50,551 bases of DNA from Spirulina sp. CCY15215 (GCF_016888125.1 NZ_JACSWA010000366.1:1-50551); one strand, 5' to 3'. Shown: positions 17,101 through 25,773, counted from the first letter of the stretch. The notes: a model not told the origin generated them from the sequence alone. Numbers and translations are program-made.

Positions 17101-18537
17101 ATGTGTATTTTGTTTTGGCATCGTTGCGATTTACGGGTTGAGGATAATTTGGGATTGAGTGCTGCACGAGAATCTAGTGCTAAGATCATTGGCGTTTTTT
17201 GTCTCGATCCCAATATTCTCAAACGAGATGATATTGCTCCTGCAAGAGTAGCTTATATGCTAGGTTGCTTACAGGAATTACAAATAAGTTATCAACAACT
17301 TGGTAGTCAACTTCTTATCCTTTATGATGAACCAGATCGCGCAATTCCTAAACTCGCTTCAGCGTTAAATTGTCAACAAATATTTTGGACTTTAGATATT
17401 GAACCTTATGCAAGAGAACGCGATCGCCGACTGCAACAAATTTTAGAAGATCGAAGTATAGAAGTTAAAACTTATTGGGATAAATTATTACACGAACCAG
17501 GTACAATTCAAACAGGAGCAGAGAAGCCTTATACGGTTTATACACCATTTTGGAAGAATTGGCTTAAACAGAAAAAATACGAACCTTGTCAGCCCTTAGA
17601 ACGGTTATTGGGATTAACTGAAGCGGAAGAAATAGCAGCCCGAGCAGCAGGCGCGATCGCCTTACCCACAGCGCAAGATTTAGGTTATCCTTGGGAAAAT
17701 GGATTTATTTTAGAACCTGGAGAAAAAGCAGCTAAAGAGAGGTTAGAAGAATTTTGTAATTCTGTTTTATACGAATATCAAGAACAGCGAAATTTTCCCG
17801 CTATCGATGGTACATCGCGACTGAGTGCAGCCTTAAAATTTGGCGCGATCGGTATTCGTACAATTTGGCAAACTGCACAAATTGCTTATGAAAATTGTCG
17901 CAGTGATGAAGCACGAAAAAATGTACAAACCTGGCAACAAGAGTTAGCTTGGCGCGAGTTTTATCACCATGCTTTATACTTTTTTCCCGAACTTGCAGAA
18001 GGGGCATATCGCGAGACATTTAAACATTTTCCTTGGGAAAATAACGAGGAATATTTTCAGGCATGGTGCGAAGGAAAAACAGGTTATCCTATCGTTGATG
18101 CGGCTATGCGCCAACTCAATGAAACTGGATGGATGCACAACCGATGTCGCATGATTGTTGCCAATTTTTTAACCAAAGATTTGATTATAGATTGGCGTTG
18201 GGGAGAGAAGTATTTTATGCAAAAGTTGTGCGATGGAGACTTAGCTGCTAATAATGGAGGATGGCAATGGAGTGCTTCTAGTGGGATGGATCCAAAGCCA
18301 TTACGCATTTTTAATCCTGCCAGTCAGTCTAAGAAATTTGATTCAGAAGGAGAATATATTCGTCAATGGGTGAATGAATTACGTTCTTTCGATCCGGAGT
18401 ATTTAGTAACAGGAAAAATTCCCTCTTTAGAGTTACAGTATTGCGGTTATCCTGCTCCAATTGTCGATCATAATCAACAGCAACGTAAATTTAAAGCGCT
18501 TTATAAATACATTAAAGAAGAGAATGGAAAAGTATGA
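17101..18537 (+). CDS. phrA: Deoxyribodipyrimidine photolyase (class I, FAD-dependent)
   Basis: The 478-residue enzyme uses blue light to split cyclobutane pyrimidine dimers in DNA. The N-terminal Rossmann domain (ILFWHRCDLRVEDN...) binds an antenna chromophore. The FAD-binding domain shows WQQELAWREFYHHALYFFPE, TGYPIVDAAMRQLNETGWMHNRCRM and NNGGWQWSASSGMDPKPLRIFNP, with the conserved Trp residues of the electron-transfer chain. The length and motifs fit the 8-HDF-type CPD photolyases of cyanobacteria; a cryptochrome function is less likely because the CPD-enzyme motifs are complete. The preceding genes give no link. Confidence 0.92.
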   Translation: MCILFWHRCDLRVEDNLGLSAARESSAKIIGVFCLDPNILKRDDIAPARVAYMLGCLQELQISYQQLGSQLLILYDEPDRAIPKLASALNCQQIFWTLDIEPYARERDRRLQQILEDRSIEVKTYWDKLLHEPGTIQTGAEKPYTVYTPFWKNWLKQKKYEPCQPLERLLGLTEAEEIAARAAGAIALPTAQDLGYPWENGFILEPGEKAAKERLEEFCNSVLYEYQEQRNFPAIDGTSRLSAALKFGAIGIRTIWQTAQIAYENCRSDEARKNVQTWQQELAWREFYHHALYFFPELAEGAYRETFKHFPWENNEEYFQAWCEGKTGYPIVDAAMRQLNETGWMHNRCRMIVANFLTKDLIIDWRWGEKYFMQKLCDGDLAANNGGWQWSASSGMDPKPLRIFNPASQSKKFDSEGEYIRQWVNELRSFDPEYLVTGKIPSLELQYCGYPAPIVDHNQQQRKFKALYKYIKEENGKV

Positions 18538-18696
18538 AGTATGAAGAAATGTAACAATCAACCTCAAAAATTCCAAATTCTTTCTTAGAGAATTTAAGCC
18601 AATCTTTTCAGAGAAAACTAATCGGCAATTTGATGGTGAGATGTTTTTCAATGATTCTTAGGGTATTCTAGGAATTAACTTAAAGTTCAATGTTTC

Positions 18697-19941
18697 ATGA
18701 GCGATCGCGATTACGAAATTCTCGAACTCAAACCCGGTGCATCTCCAGATGAAATTAAACAGGCTTATCACAAGCTGGCAAAAATTTGGCATCCCGATCG
18801 CTTTGTCGATGCACCAGAATATCAACAGGAAGCTGAAGAAAAATTCAAACAAATTAATGAAGCCTACGAACACTTAAAAACAGGCCAAGTTAATGTTAAA
18901 CAATCTCCTTCTGAAGATAATATTCCCGATACACCTCAATCTCCTTCTGAAGATAATATTCCCGATACACCTCAATCTCCTTCTGAAGATAATATTCCCG
19001 ATACACCTCAATCTCCTTCAAGAAAACCAATTTGGCAGCGTACTAATATTATTAAAAAACATAACGGAAAAGTCAATGCGATCGCGATCGATCCCAAAGG
19101 GAAATTTTTTGCCAGTTGTAGCAGCGATCGCACCATTAAACTCTGGACAATGCGATCGAATCAACTCATTAAAACCTTGAAAGGTCATTCTGGAGAAGTT
19201 AACGATCTTGCTATTAGTCCAGATGGTAAAATTCTGGCTAGTTGTAGTAGCGATCGCACCATTAAACTCTGGAATCTCAAGAAAGGGAATGTCCTTCGTA
19301 CTTTAGGAGGAATGTTTTCTGGTCATTCCGATGTTGTTTCCTGTATTACCTTTAGTCGCGATGGAACTATAATTGCAAGTGGGAGTTGGGATAAAACTGT
19401 TAAACTTTGGGATAGTAATACAGGCAAAGAAATCAATACACTGAAAGGATATGGCCAGAAAATTTATACCCTTGCTTTAAATCCAGATGGCAAAACTTTT
19501 GCGAGTGGTGGACTTGAATCTAATGTGCGTTTGCGACAGATTCAAACTGGAAAATTAATGCGATCGCTAAAGATGAATTCTGCCATTTTAACAGTAGTTT
19601 TTAGTCCCGATGGCAAACTTATGGCAACAGGAGGATACGATTGTACAATAGGAATTTGGATCCTAGATACACAGGAAGTTCCTTTGATTTTACTCGGTCA
19701 TGGCGATCGCATTTCTTCCCTCGCTTTTAGTCCCGATGGGGAAATTCTAGCCAGTGGTAGTTGGAATGGCATTATTATTCTTTGGCAAGTTAAAACAGGT
19801 CAAAAAATTGTCGAACTTAAAGATAATTCTGCCGATATTTTATCTCTTGCTTTCCATCCTACAGGCAAAATTCTCGTTAGCAGTAGCGCCGATAAAAGCA
19901 TCCAGATTTGGCAAAATCTGAAAAAGATCGCACTTCAGTAA
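18697..19941 (+). CDS. J-domain/WD40 fusion protein
   Basis: Residues 1-65 are a J domain with HPD at 32-34 (KIWHPDRF), which would stimulate an Hsp70 such as DnaK. A linker carries three identical 12-residue repeats ([12 protein letters not shown]). Residues 112-414 form seven or so WD40 blades, seen as repeated [18 protein letters not shown]-like units. This architecture is mostly cyanobacterial. The propeller likely binds a client or scaffold, so the protein could bring DnaK to a specific complex; no client is known. The gene stands alone on its strand. The three repeats are perfect at the DNA level, so they may vary in number between strains. Confidence 0.88.
   Translation: MSDRDYEILELKPGASPDEIKQAYHKLAKIWHPDRFVDAPEYQQEAEEKFKQINEAYEHLKTGQVNVKQSPSEDNIPDTPQSPSEDNIPDTPQSPSEDNIPDTPQSPSRKPIWQRTNIIKKHNGKVNAIAIDPKGKFFASCSSDRTIKLWTMRSNQLIKTLKGHSGEVNDLAISPDGKILASCSSDRTIKLWNLKKGNVLRTLGGMFSGHSDVVSCITFSRDGTIIASGSWDKTVKLWDSNTGKEINTLKGYGQKIYTLALNPDGKTFASGGLESNVRLRQIQTGKLMRSLKMNSAILTVVFSPDGKLMATGGYDCTIGIWILDTQEVPLILLGHGDRISSLAFSPDGEILASGSWNGIIILWQVKTGQKIVELKDNSADILSLAFHPTGKILVSSSADKSIQIWQNLKKIALQ
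18901..19008 (+). repeat. Three perfect 36-bp coding tandem repeats
   Basis: Units 18901-18936, 18937-18972 and 18973-19008 are identical, followed by the first 11 bases of another unit. They keep the frame and encode [12 protein letters not shown] three times, in the linker between the J domain and the propeller. Confidence 0.95.
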
Positions 19942-19979
19942 TTTAATGCTTTTGCTTTGATTTCCTCAAAACTTATTTC

Positions 19980-20315
19980 CTAAAAAAGAGACTCAAATTC
20001 TTGGCGCAAGCGATCAACATTTGCAACCCTACCGATAATCAAATTATCCCCTTTGATGTGATCGAGTTCGAGTTTCCACTGTTGAATTTTGTCTTCATGT
20101 TTGAGCCAAAAATTAACGATCTCCCTGACGACATTATCCCAGTCCCAATCTGGTTTTTGGCAAACCATTTCTGTAGAATCGATAAAACTATCTAGGGTGC
20201 AATTATAGCTACCCAAATAGGCTTTACTCCGATGAGGAGTTCGTTCGACTTGCTGTTGATGCTGAAAAAACTGAATGATGGGACTAACACCAATAATATC
20301 AAATGAATAAGACAT
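19980..20315 (-). CDS. Conserved hypothetical protein, divergent from BI-1 gene
   Basis: The 111-residue protein starts MSYSFDIIGVSPIIQFFQHQQ. It is soluble, with a Trp-rich central part (DWDWDNVVREIVNFWLKHEDKIQQW) and ends RQEFESLF. No family is recognised. It is convergent with the J-domain/WD40 gene and divergent from the BI-1 homologue. The two CIRCE operators lie in its upstream region as well, 108 bp or more from its start, so it too could be a heat-inducible gene. Confidence 0.6.
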   Translation of the reverse strand: MSYSFDIIGVSPIIQFFQHQQQVERTPHRSKAYLGSYNCTLDSFIDSTEMVCQKPDWDWDNVVREIVNFWLKHEDKIQQWKLELDHIKGDNLIIGRVANVDRLRQEFESLF

Positions 20316-20422
20316 AGCCTAGACTTAATTAACTCATGGTTGACTTTCCCTCATTCTAAATTCTTATTTTATTTTGTGGGTATAAAATGTAACATTTTTT
20401 GATGTTTTAGCCTTCTTTTTTA

Positions 20423-20449
20423 TTAGCACTCTAGCCTTAAGACTGCTAA
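20423..20449. promoter_or_regulatory. CIRCE operator 1 (HrcA site)
   Basis: TTAGCACTC, nine bases, then GACTGCTAA. This matches the CIRCE consensus TTAGCACTC-N9-GAGTGCTAA with one mismatch in the right half. It overlaps a possible -10 element, TATTAG at 20421-20426. HrcA is the known CIRCE repressor and controls chaperonin genes in cyanobacteria. Confidence 0.85.
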
Positions 20450-20488
20450 CATCTCTATCTGTTCTCAAAAGAAAAATTCCGGATTTAA

Positions 20489-20515
20489 TTAGCACTCAAA
20501 AACCGAGAGTGCCAA
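20489..20515. promoter_or_regulatory. CIRCE operator 2 (HrcA site)
   Basis: TTAGCACTC, nine bases, then GAGTGCCAA. This is the CIRCE consensus with one mismatch. Its centre is 66 bp from that of CIRCE 1, about six helical turns, so two HrcA dimers could bind on the same face. It is 171 bp upstream of the BI-1/YccA-like start at 20687. Confidence 0.85.
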
Positions 20516-20686
20516 GGTAAACGCATCTAAATTTAGTAGAAATTAGAGTGCATCTTAATGGTTGACAAGGGTTGGAGATGCAGGGTAAGGGCATCTAAAT
20601 CATTCGGTATTCCTCATCTCCCGTCTTTAAGAAGTCGCGATACAATAAACGTATTGGTTATCAAACATTATTTTTTAGAACTGGCT

Positions 20687-21418
20687 ATGGCAAACTCAAG
20701 CAATTTCATTGATGCAATGCGGAAAGCTGGCAAGCAAGACCTTGTTGGCCCTAATGTCGTTGCTAATGCCCTGCCTTATGTTGGTGGTGGCTTGATTCTC
20801 ACGGCGATCGGTACTTATGGCGGTTTAGGGGTTCTCAACACCAATCCTGCTACATTTCTCACGACTTTTTGGCTAGCAATTATTGTCGAATTCGCTCTTT
20901 TCTTTGTCGTGCGCGGTATTGCTGAAAAGGAAAATAATAATTTTGCTTTACCCCTGTTGAGCGTCTATAGCCTGTTATCTGGTTATACCCTCAGTGGACT
21001 GGTCTGGATTGCCCTAAGTTCGTCGTCAGGAATTCAAGGTGTTTGCATCGCCGCTTTTGGGTGCGGTGTCACCTTTATTGCAGCGCGAAGTATTGGCTCT
21101 AATCTTTCCGATACCGACGGTATGGCACTGATGAAAACCGTGCGGATTGGTATGATTGCCCTCATTGTTGTCTTAGTGGCACAACTCGGCCTCTCTTTAT
21201 TTGGATTCGGTACACCGACCTTTTTAGAAGTAGCAATTTCGGCTGCTGGGGTGTTTATTTTTGCGGGTGCTGCGGTTGTTGATTTCTACGTTCTTCCTCG
21301 CGCTTATCGGGACGAACAGTATCTCTCAGCAGCTTTATCGATGTATTTAACCTACATCAATTTGTTTATTTTTCTGTTACGTCTCATCATCATTTTAAGT
21401 GGTGGCAGTCGCGACTAG
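20687..21418 (+). CDS. Bax inhibitor-1/YccA-family membrane protein
   Basis: The 243-residue protein has about seven hydrophobic helices. The family pattern includes ALPYVGGGLILTAIGTYGGLGV, LLSVYSLLSGYTLSGLVWIAL, DGMALMKTVRIGMIAL and the end AGAAVVDFYVLPRAYRDEQYLSAALSMYLTYINLFIFLLRL. This is the cyanobacterial group of BI-1-like proteins, related to E. coli YccA, which modulates the FtsH protease. The start MANSSNF at 20687 is chosen because homology begins there; an ATG at 20558 would add 43 unrelated residues. Two CIRCE elements lie upstream, suggesting HrcA-repressed, heat-induced expression. A strong terminator follows. A role in heat protection of the membrane, perhaps by restraining FtsH, is inferred. 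Confidence 0.85.
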   Translation: MANSSNFIDAMRKAGKQDLVGPNVVANALPYVGGGLILTAIGTYGGLGVLNTNPATFLTTFWLAIIVEFALFFVVRGIAEKENNNFALPLLSVYSLLSGYTLSGLVWIALSSSSGIQGVCIAAFGCGVTFIAARSIGSNLSDTDGMALMKTVRIGMIALIVVLVAQLGLSLFGFGTPTFLEVAISAAGVFIFAGAAVVDFYVLPRAYRDEQYLSAALSMYLTYINLFIFLLRLIIILSGGSRD

Positions 21419-21453
21419 ATTTAGGCGGTTAGATCGGTTATAAAACAAGTTCG

Positions 21454-21490
21454 GGGAGGTTTTGCGATCGCAAAACCTCCCTAATTTTTT
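21454..21490 (+). terminator. Rho-independent terminator after BI-1 gene
   Basis: A perfect 28-bp palindrome, GGGAGGTTTTGCGA and its complement, has a HIP1 octamer at its centre and is followed by TAATTTTTT. It lies 35 bp after the stop codon at 21418. Confidence 0.85.
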
Positions 21491-21522
21491 AGTTATTTTT
21501 TTAAGCAATGTTATAGCTATTT

Positions 21523-22128
21523 TTATTGCTTCTCTAGTTCTTTCACTCGCGCTTCTAATTCTAGAATACGTGCTTGCAAAGGAGCAATTATTTCTGTAAC
21601 TTCGGTTTCTGAATATTTATGGGGAATGTGTTGCGGACAATTCCAATCCCATGCTTCAACTTGAATCAAAAATCCTCTTTTGACTTCGGCATTATATTCT
21701 GGTATTGCTAATTTGTTGATGGTTTCTGGATCATCAAAAATAACTTTAGCACGTCCCCAGATTTTTAAGCGGCGACGATTGGCATAGTCCATCAAAAACA
21801 GAAAAATGCGATCGTCAACGGATAAATTACCGATGGTAAGATACTGGCAATTTCCACTAAAATCGGCAAATCCCAAGGTCTTTTCATCGAGGACTTTGAG
21901 AAATCCAACGGGACCACCTCGAAACTGAATATACGGCCAACCATTTTCATTTCTCGTCCCAAGATAAAAACTATCTCTCGCTTGAATAAATGTTTCGAGT
22001 TTGGGGATAATTGTGTTATTTTCTGGGTCGCTTTCCTCCATACGAGCATACATTTCTCGAGAACCATAACGATCTTGAAATGCTTTTACAGCAGGAGTGA
22101 AGGCAATTTGAGTAAATTTACGAGGCAT
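21523..22128 (-). CDS. Pyridoxamine 5'-phosphate oxidase-family flavoprotein
   Basis: The 201-residue protein starts MPRKFTQIAFTPAVKAFQDRYG; 41 extra in-frame codons upstream overlap the preceding gene region and are not conserved. The split-barrel FMN-binding fold is seen in SFYLGTRNENGWPYIQFRGGPVGFLKVLDEKTLGFADFSGNCQ and FLFLMDYANRRRLKIWGRAKV. A C-terminal helix ends in a Leu/Glu coiled coil. Members of this group bind flavin and act as oxidases or reductases on small molecules; it is not a true PdxH by sequence. It follows the GST gene on the same strand, separated by 76 bp, so the two probably form one operon under the divergent TetR regulator. Confidence 0.82.
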   Translation of the reverse strand: MPRKFTQIAFTPAVKAFQDRYGSREMYARMEESDPENNTIIPKLETFIQARDSFYLGTRNENGWPYIQFRGGPVGFLKVLDEKTLGFADFSGNCQYLTIGNLSVDDRIFLFLMDYANRRRLKIWGRAKVIFDDPETINKLAIPEYNAEVKRGFLIQVEAWDWNCPQHIPHKYSETEVTEIIAPLQARILELEARVKELEKQ

Positions 22129-22204
22129 GATTTTAAAGGGATTATCAGTTATAAAAAGGCAGAGAAAACAGAGATTATCCATTATCTCTGCCAATAAACT
22201 CGAA

Positions 22205-22828
22205 TTAAGCAGGTTGCAATTGAGGCGCATCAATCCCGATTGTACCCACAAAACCAGGTAACTTTTTAACTCGTTCGATCCAGGCGATAATATGAGGATA
22301 CTCTTCTAAAGATATCTTGCCATCAGCCGCTAAAGCAATATAGGGAAATACGGCAATATCGGCAACTGTAGGACGTTCAAATTCTAGCCACGATCGCGTT
22401 TCTAAATACTTGTTTAATAACGTTAGAATATATTTCGCCTTCTCTGTTGCGCGATCGATATTAATGCTTTTTACGCCAAATAAGTGGTATAGACGGGCAT
22501 TTTCCGGTCCCTGACGCACTTCTCCGGCTGTAGTAGACAGCCAACGGACAATCTGACTCGAGGCGATCGCATCGCTAGGAAACCAATCTTCCCCCCCATA
22601 ACGTCGCGCTAAATAAGTGAGAATTGCTTGTGCGTCTTGAATAACCGTTTCGCCATCCACAAGCACAGGGACTTGTCCAAAAGGATTAATGGTAAGGAAT
22701 GCAGGTTTTTTATGCTCTCCACTCATCAGATCGACCCGAATGACCTCATGTTCTAATCCTAATACAGAGAGCATCAAGCGGACTTTGTAGCTATTCCCGG
22801 AAAGTTCGTGGCTGTAGAGTTTCAACAT
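22205..22828 (-). CDS. Glutathione S-transferase family protein
   Basis: The 207-residue protein starts MLKLYSHELSGNSYKVRLML at 22828. It has the thioredoxin-like N-domain (FLTINPFGQVPVLVDGETVIQDAQAILTYLA, with the QVPVL cis-Pro and the QDAQAI motif for the glutathione moiety) and a helical C-domain (RPTVADIAVFPYIALA). It probably conjugates glutathione to electrophiles or reduces them. The 41-residue upstream extension in the same frame is part of the operator region. It is divergent from tetR; two palindromic operators lie between, 35-80 bp from its start. With the PPOX gene downstream it looks like a stress-inducible detoxification unit. Confidence 0.88.
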   Translation of the reverse strand: MLKLYSHELSGNSYKVRLMLSVLGLEHEVIRVDLMSGEHKKPAFLTINPFGQVPVLVDGETVIQDAQAILTYLARRYGGEDWFPSDAIASSQIVRWLSTTAGEVRQGPENARLYHLFGVKSINIDRATEKAKYILTLLNKYLETRSWLEFERPTVADIAVFPYIALAADGKISLEEYPHIIAWIERVKKLPGFVGTIGIDAPQLQPA

Positions 22829-22862
22829 GGGACTATTTCCAAAAAATAATTGAGCTTTTTTT

Positions 22863-22880
22863 GTACCGAACGTTCGGTAC
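22863..22880. promoter_or_regulatory. TetR-type operator 1
   Basis: GTACCGAACGTTCGGTAC is a perfect 18-bp palindrome, 34 bp before the GST start. It is identical in core to operator 2. It most probably binds the TetR-family protein encoded at 22946. Confidence 0.85.
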
Positions 22881-22890
22881 AGTTTTAATT

Positions 22891-22906
22891 TACCGAACGT
22901 TCGGTA
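22891..22906. promoter_or_regulatory. TetR-type operator 2
   Basis: TACCGAACGTTCGGTA, a perfect 16-bp palindrome with the same core as operator 1, lies 27 bp centre to centre from it and 40 bp upstream of the tetR start. Placed between divergent genes, the two sites could repress both directions. Confidence 0.85.
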
Positions 22907-22945
22907 CAATGTCAATAGGTCAAAGAAGAAATTTCCATCCAAATC

Positions 22946-23518
22946 ATGCAAACTTCCAGAGATGAGGCGATTCGGAAACTAATTAAGGTTTTTCGCACCT
23001 ATGGTTATGAGGGAACTACCCTCTCGCTAATCTCCAAAATGACAGGGTTGGGAAAAGCTAGTCTATATCACCATTTTCCCAAAGGTAAACAAGAAATGGC
23101 AGAGGCTGTGCTAGTTCATTTATATCAAATGTTTGGCGAAATTGTTCTCAAACCTTTACAAGAAGATACTCTTCCCCGCGATCGCTTGAGAGGAATGTGC
23201 GAGGGATTAAACCAGTTTTACGATCGCGGACAAGCTGCTTGTTTAATTGCTGTATTTTCCTTGGGAGGGGAGGAGAGTATGTTTCGCGAACCCGTTAAAC
23301 GTGCGTTACAGGAGTGGGTTGAGTGTTTAGAGAAAATCCTTTTAGAAGCCGGCTGCGATCGCGCTAAACAGCGAGCAGAAGAAGCAGTAATGCAAGTACA
23401 AGGAGGGTTAATTGTGACGCAAGTTTTGGGAGATACACTCCCTTTTGAAAAGATGCTTGCAGAATTACCAGAAAAACTACTGGAAGGAAGCCAAAAAGAC
23501 TCGATTATGGTTTCTTAA
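22946..23518 (+). CDS. TetR/AcrR-family regulator of the GST-PPOX operon
   Basis: The 190-residue protein has an N-terminal helix-turn-helix (TTLSLISKMTGLGKASLYHHFPKGKQEMAEAVL, residues 26-58). It has a C-terminal ligand domain of the LmrA/YxaF-like kind (CLIAVFSLGGEESMFREPVKRALQEWVECL). It is transcribed away from the GST gene, and twin palindromes lie in the 117-bp gap, so it probably represses itself and the GST-PPOX operon. The inducer would be an electrophile or quinone by analogy, which is inference. Its 3' end overlaps the convergent methyltransferase gene by 14 bp. Confidence 0.88.
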   Translation: MQTSRDEAIRKLIKVFRTYGYEGTTLSLISKMTGLGKASLYHHFPKGKQEMAEAVLVHLYQMFGEIVLKPLQEDTLPRDRLRGMCEGLNQFYDRGQAACLIAVFSLGGEESMFREPVKRALQEWVECLEKILLEAGCDRAKQRAEEAVMQVQGGLIVTQVLGDTLPFEKMLAELPEKLLEGSQKDSIMVS

Positions 23519-24281
23519 GGGCAATAATACGCAGACGACGATAATCAGCAAGCCAGGTATTATCTCGATATAATTGCGGGCGAGTTTCTTGCTCGATCGC
23601 GCTCAAAATATCTAAAATTTTCTCTTCTGGAATATCTTTAAAAAAAGGATTGGCAAACATTCTCAACCAATTTTGCAAACCTGTTTCTGTATCTTTTAAA
23701 GAAGTTGGGCGATCGAATAACATGGCCAAACGAACTTCAAATCCTTGTTTTTCTAGTAATCCTGTATATTCGCCAATACTGGGAAAATACCAAGGATTGA
23801 GAGTAATATTATCAGTATATTCTGTCTTTTCTAAAGCGAGGTCGATCGCTTTCACAATCGTTTCTATATTCCCTTTTCCGCCAAATTCTGCCACAAATCG
23901 CCCTTGTGGTTTCAGCGATCGCCAAATTCCTGTAACGACTGCTTCTGCATTTTTCATCCAGTGTAAAGCCGCATTAGAAAAAACCGCATCAAATTGCTCG
24001 TTAAAGGGCAATTTTTCCCCATCTATGACTTTAAAATTAAGTTTCGGATAGTTTTTCTCTGCTTCTGTAATCATACTTTGTGCGCTGTCAATCCCTAAAA
24101 CTTCTGCTCCTGTTTCCGCGATCGCCTCAGTTAAATATCCCGTCCCACAACCGAGATCGAGAATAATTTCACCCTTTTTTGGAGCTAATAATTCTACAAC
24201 ATCCGTGCCGTATTGAGCCACAAAATCATGTTCTTGATCGTATAAATTTGCGTCCCAAGCATTCTTTCTTTGTTTCTTCAT
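23505..24281 (-). CDS. Class I SAM-dependent methyltransferase (Tam-like)
   Basis: The 258-residue protein starts MKKQRKNAWDANLYD. Motif I is ILDLGCGTGYLTEAIAE, motif II ends at VLGIDSAQSM, and AVFSNAALHWMKN is the motif IV-type segment. The sequence resembles trans-aconitate methyltransferase-like enzymes, but the substrate is not established by this alone. It starts MKKQ at 24281, seven codons inside the longest frame. The 3' end overlaps the tetR stop region by 14 bp in convergent orientation. No operon partners are seen. Confidence 0.8.
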   Translation of the reverse strand: MKKQRKNAWDANLYDQEHDFVAQYGTDVVELLAPKKGEIILDLGCGTGYLTEAIAETGAEVLGIDSAQSMITEAEKNYPKLNFKVIDGEKLPFNEQFDAVFSNAALHWMKNAEAVVTGIWRSLKPQGRFVAEFGGKGNIETIVKAIDLALEKTEYTDNITLNPWYFPSIGEYTGLLEKQGFEVRLAMLFDRPTSLKDTETGLQNWLRMFANPFFKDIPEEKILDILSAIEQETRPQLYRDNTWLADYRRLRIIALKKP

Positions 24282-24495
24282 GGTTTTAATAATTGAGTGC
24301 AAGAGTGAGAGTTAATGCGATCGCAATATCGATTTCTCCATAATTGCAAATAATTGCCAACCTAAAAGCACTACCAAATGTCAAAAAGTAAGGTAAAGTA
24401 AATAGGATTATATCTGTTTTTGTTCTGAGTTCGCGCAATTCCAACAAAAATTCATCTTATCGCTTTCATACCTTATCTTAATTTTCACCGGAATC

Positions 24496-25623
24496 ATGTT
24501 TGATGCCATCATTATCGGGATCTTCGTCATTGCTGTCGCTGGAGTCGGTTACGAAGCGATCGATCTACTTCCTCCCGAAGTCCTCGTACAAGTCACCAAT
24601 ATCGAAGCCGTTCGCTTTATTATTGCTGGTTTTGGTGCGATCGTGGGTTTGGCTCTGGGTTTAACGGCTCAAACCACCTATCACCGCGTCGAGGCTCGAG
24701 TGCGTCGCCAACCCGTAGAGGTTATTCTAACCAGAGCCGTCGGTTTATTGTTGGGTTTATTGTTGGCAAATCTCATTCTTGCTCCTATTTTCTTTTTTCC
24801 CATACCACAAGGATTTAGTTTTGTCAAGCCAACTTTTGCAATATTAGCAAGTGTTATGTTTTCTTTCTTGGGAGTAAGTTTAGCTGATACTCACGGACGC
24901 ACATTTTTACGATTAATTAATCCCGATAGTATTGAGAGTCTATTGGTTGCAGAAGGTACTCTCAAACCTGCTTCTAGTAAAGTTTTAGATACCAGTTGTA
25001 TCATTGACGGACGTATTGAAGAACTATTAAAAACTGGATTTATTGAAGGACAGATTATTATTCCTCAATTTGTTTTACAAGAATTACAACTTCTAGCAGA
25101 TTCTTCCAACGATCGCAAGAGAACTCGAGGACGAAGGGGATTAGATATTTTGAACCAAATGCAAGGAAGATATCCCGATCGCATTGTCGTCAACTCGGAA
25201 GATTACGAAGATATCAATACGGTAGATGCAAAATTGGTACGCTTTGCCTTAGAATTGAATGGCATTCTGTTAACCAATGATTATAATTTGAGCAAAGTTG
25301 CCAATCTACAAAAGGTTCCGGTTTTAAACGTTAACGATCTCGCGCGATCGCTGCGTCCCATTTATTTACCAGGGGATACTTTAGAAATTAAAGTCATTAG
25401 ACCAGGAAAAGAACCCGATCAAGGAGTTGGCTATCTCGAAGATGGTACAATGGTTGTTGTAGAAGAAAGCCACAAACACATCGGGAGTGAAATTCGTGCG
25501 GTAGTCACCTCTGCATTGCAAACTTCCGCAGGTCGCATGATTTTTGCAAAACTGGAAGACTGGGAAAAAGGAAACGGAGAAAAGAAGGTCAGTAGCAAGA
25601 AAAATTTAACAACCAATTCCTAG
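24496..25623 (+). CDS. PIN-TRAM domain membrane protein (YacL-like)
   Basis: The 375-residue protein has four N-terminal transmembrane helices (about residues 1-20, 38-58, 78-100, 108-128). A PIN nuclease domain follows with acidic residues in LDTSCIIDGR, LQELQLL, TVDAKLV and LLTNDYNL. The C-terminal TRAM domain (PGDTLEIKVIRPGKEPDQGVGYLEDGTMVVVEES) binds RNA. This is the membrane-anchored YacL type, widespread in cyanobacteria and Firmicutes. It may act as an RNase at the membrane; its targets are unknown. It lies 150 bp upstream of htpG with a spacer that shows no terminator, so read-through is possible. Confidence 0.88.
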   Translation: MFDAIIIGIFVIAVAGVGYEAIDLLPPEVLVQVTNIEAVRFIIAGFGAIVGLALGLTAQTTYHRVEARVRRQPVEVILTRAVGLLLGLLLANLILAPIFFFPIPQGFSFVKPTFAILASVMFSFLGVSLADTHGRTFLRLINPDSIESLLVAEGTLKPASSKVLDTSCIIDGRIEELLKTGFIEGQIIIPQFVLQELQLLADSSNDRKRTRGRRGLDILNQMQGRYPDRIVVNSEDYEDINTVDAKLVRFALELNGILLTNDYNLSKVANLQKVPVLNVNDLARSLRPIYLPGDTLEIKVIRPGKEPDQGVGYLEDGTMVVVEESHKHIGSEIRAVVTSALQTSAGRMIFAKLEDWEKGNGEKKVSSKKNLTTNS

Positions 25624-25666
25624 TTTGCATAAATAATCAACATGAATTGGCGATCGCTTGCATTGA

Positions 25667-25679
25667 GATATCGGATATC
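25667..25679. promoter_or_regulatory. GATATC palindrome upstream of htpG
   Basis: GATATC-G-GATATC is a 13-bp palindrome about 95 bp before the htpG start. A possible -10 element (CATAAT) lies downstream of it. No CIRCE sequence is seen in this gap. A regulator for the palindrome is not known to me. Confidence 0.3.
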
Positions 25680-25773
25680 CGCATTCCTAATGGGGGAAAT
25701 TGCTACGCCATAATAGACAAAAATCATCCACAATAAGTTACAAGTAACCCCACATTTACAATTAGAGACAATT

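Noticed and set aside
20558-20686. N-terminal extension of the BI-1/YccA gene from ATG 20558
   Set aside because: The 43 added residues have no family match and lie downstream of the CIRCE elements as part of the leader; the conserved protein begins at MANSSNF.
22829-22951. Upstream extension of the GST gene
   Set aside because: It runs through both palindromic operators; the conserved protein starts at MLKLYSH.
25624-25773. CIRCE operator for htpG
   Set aside because: No TTAGCACTC half-site present; only a GATATC palindrome.
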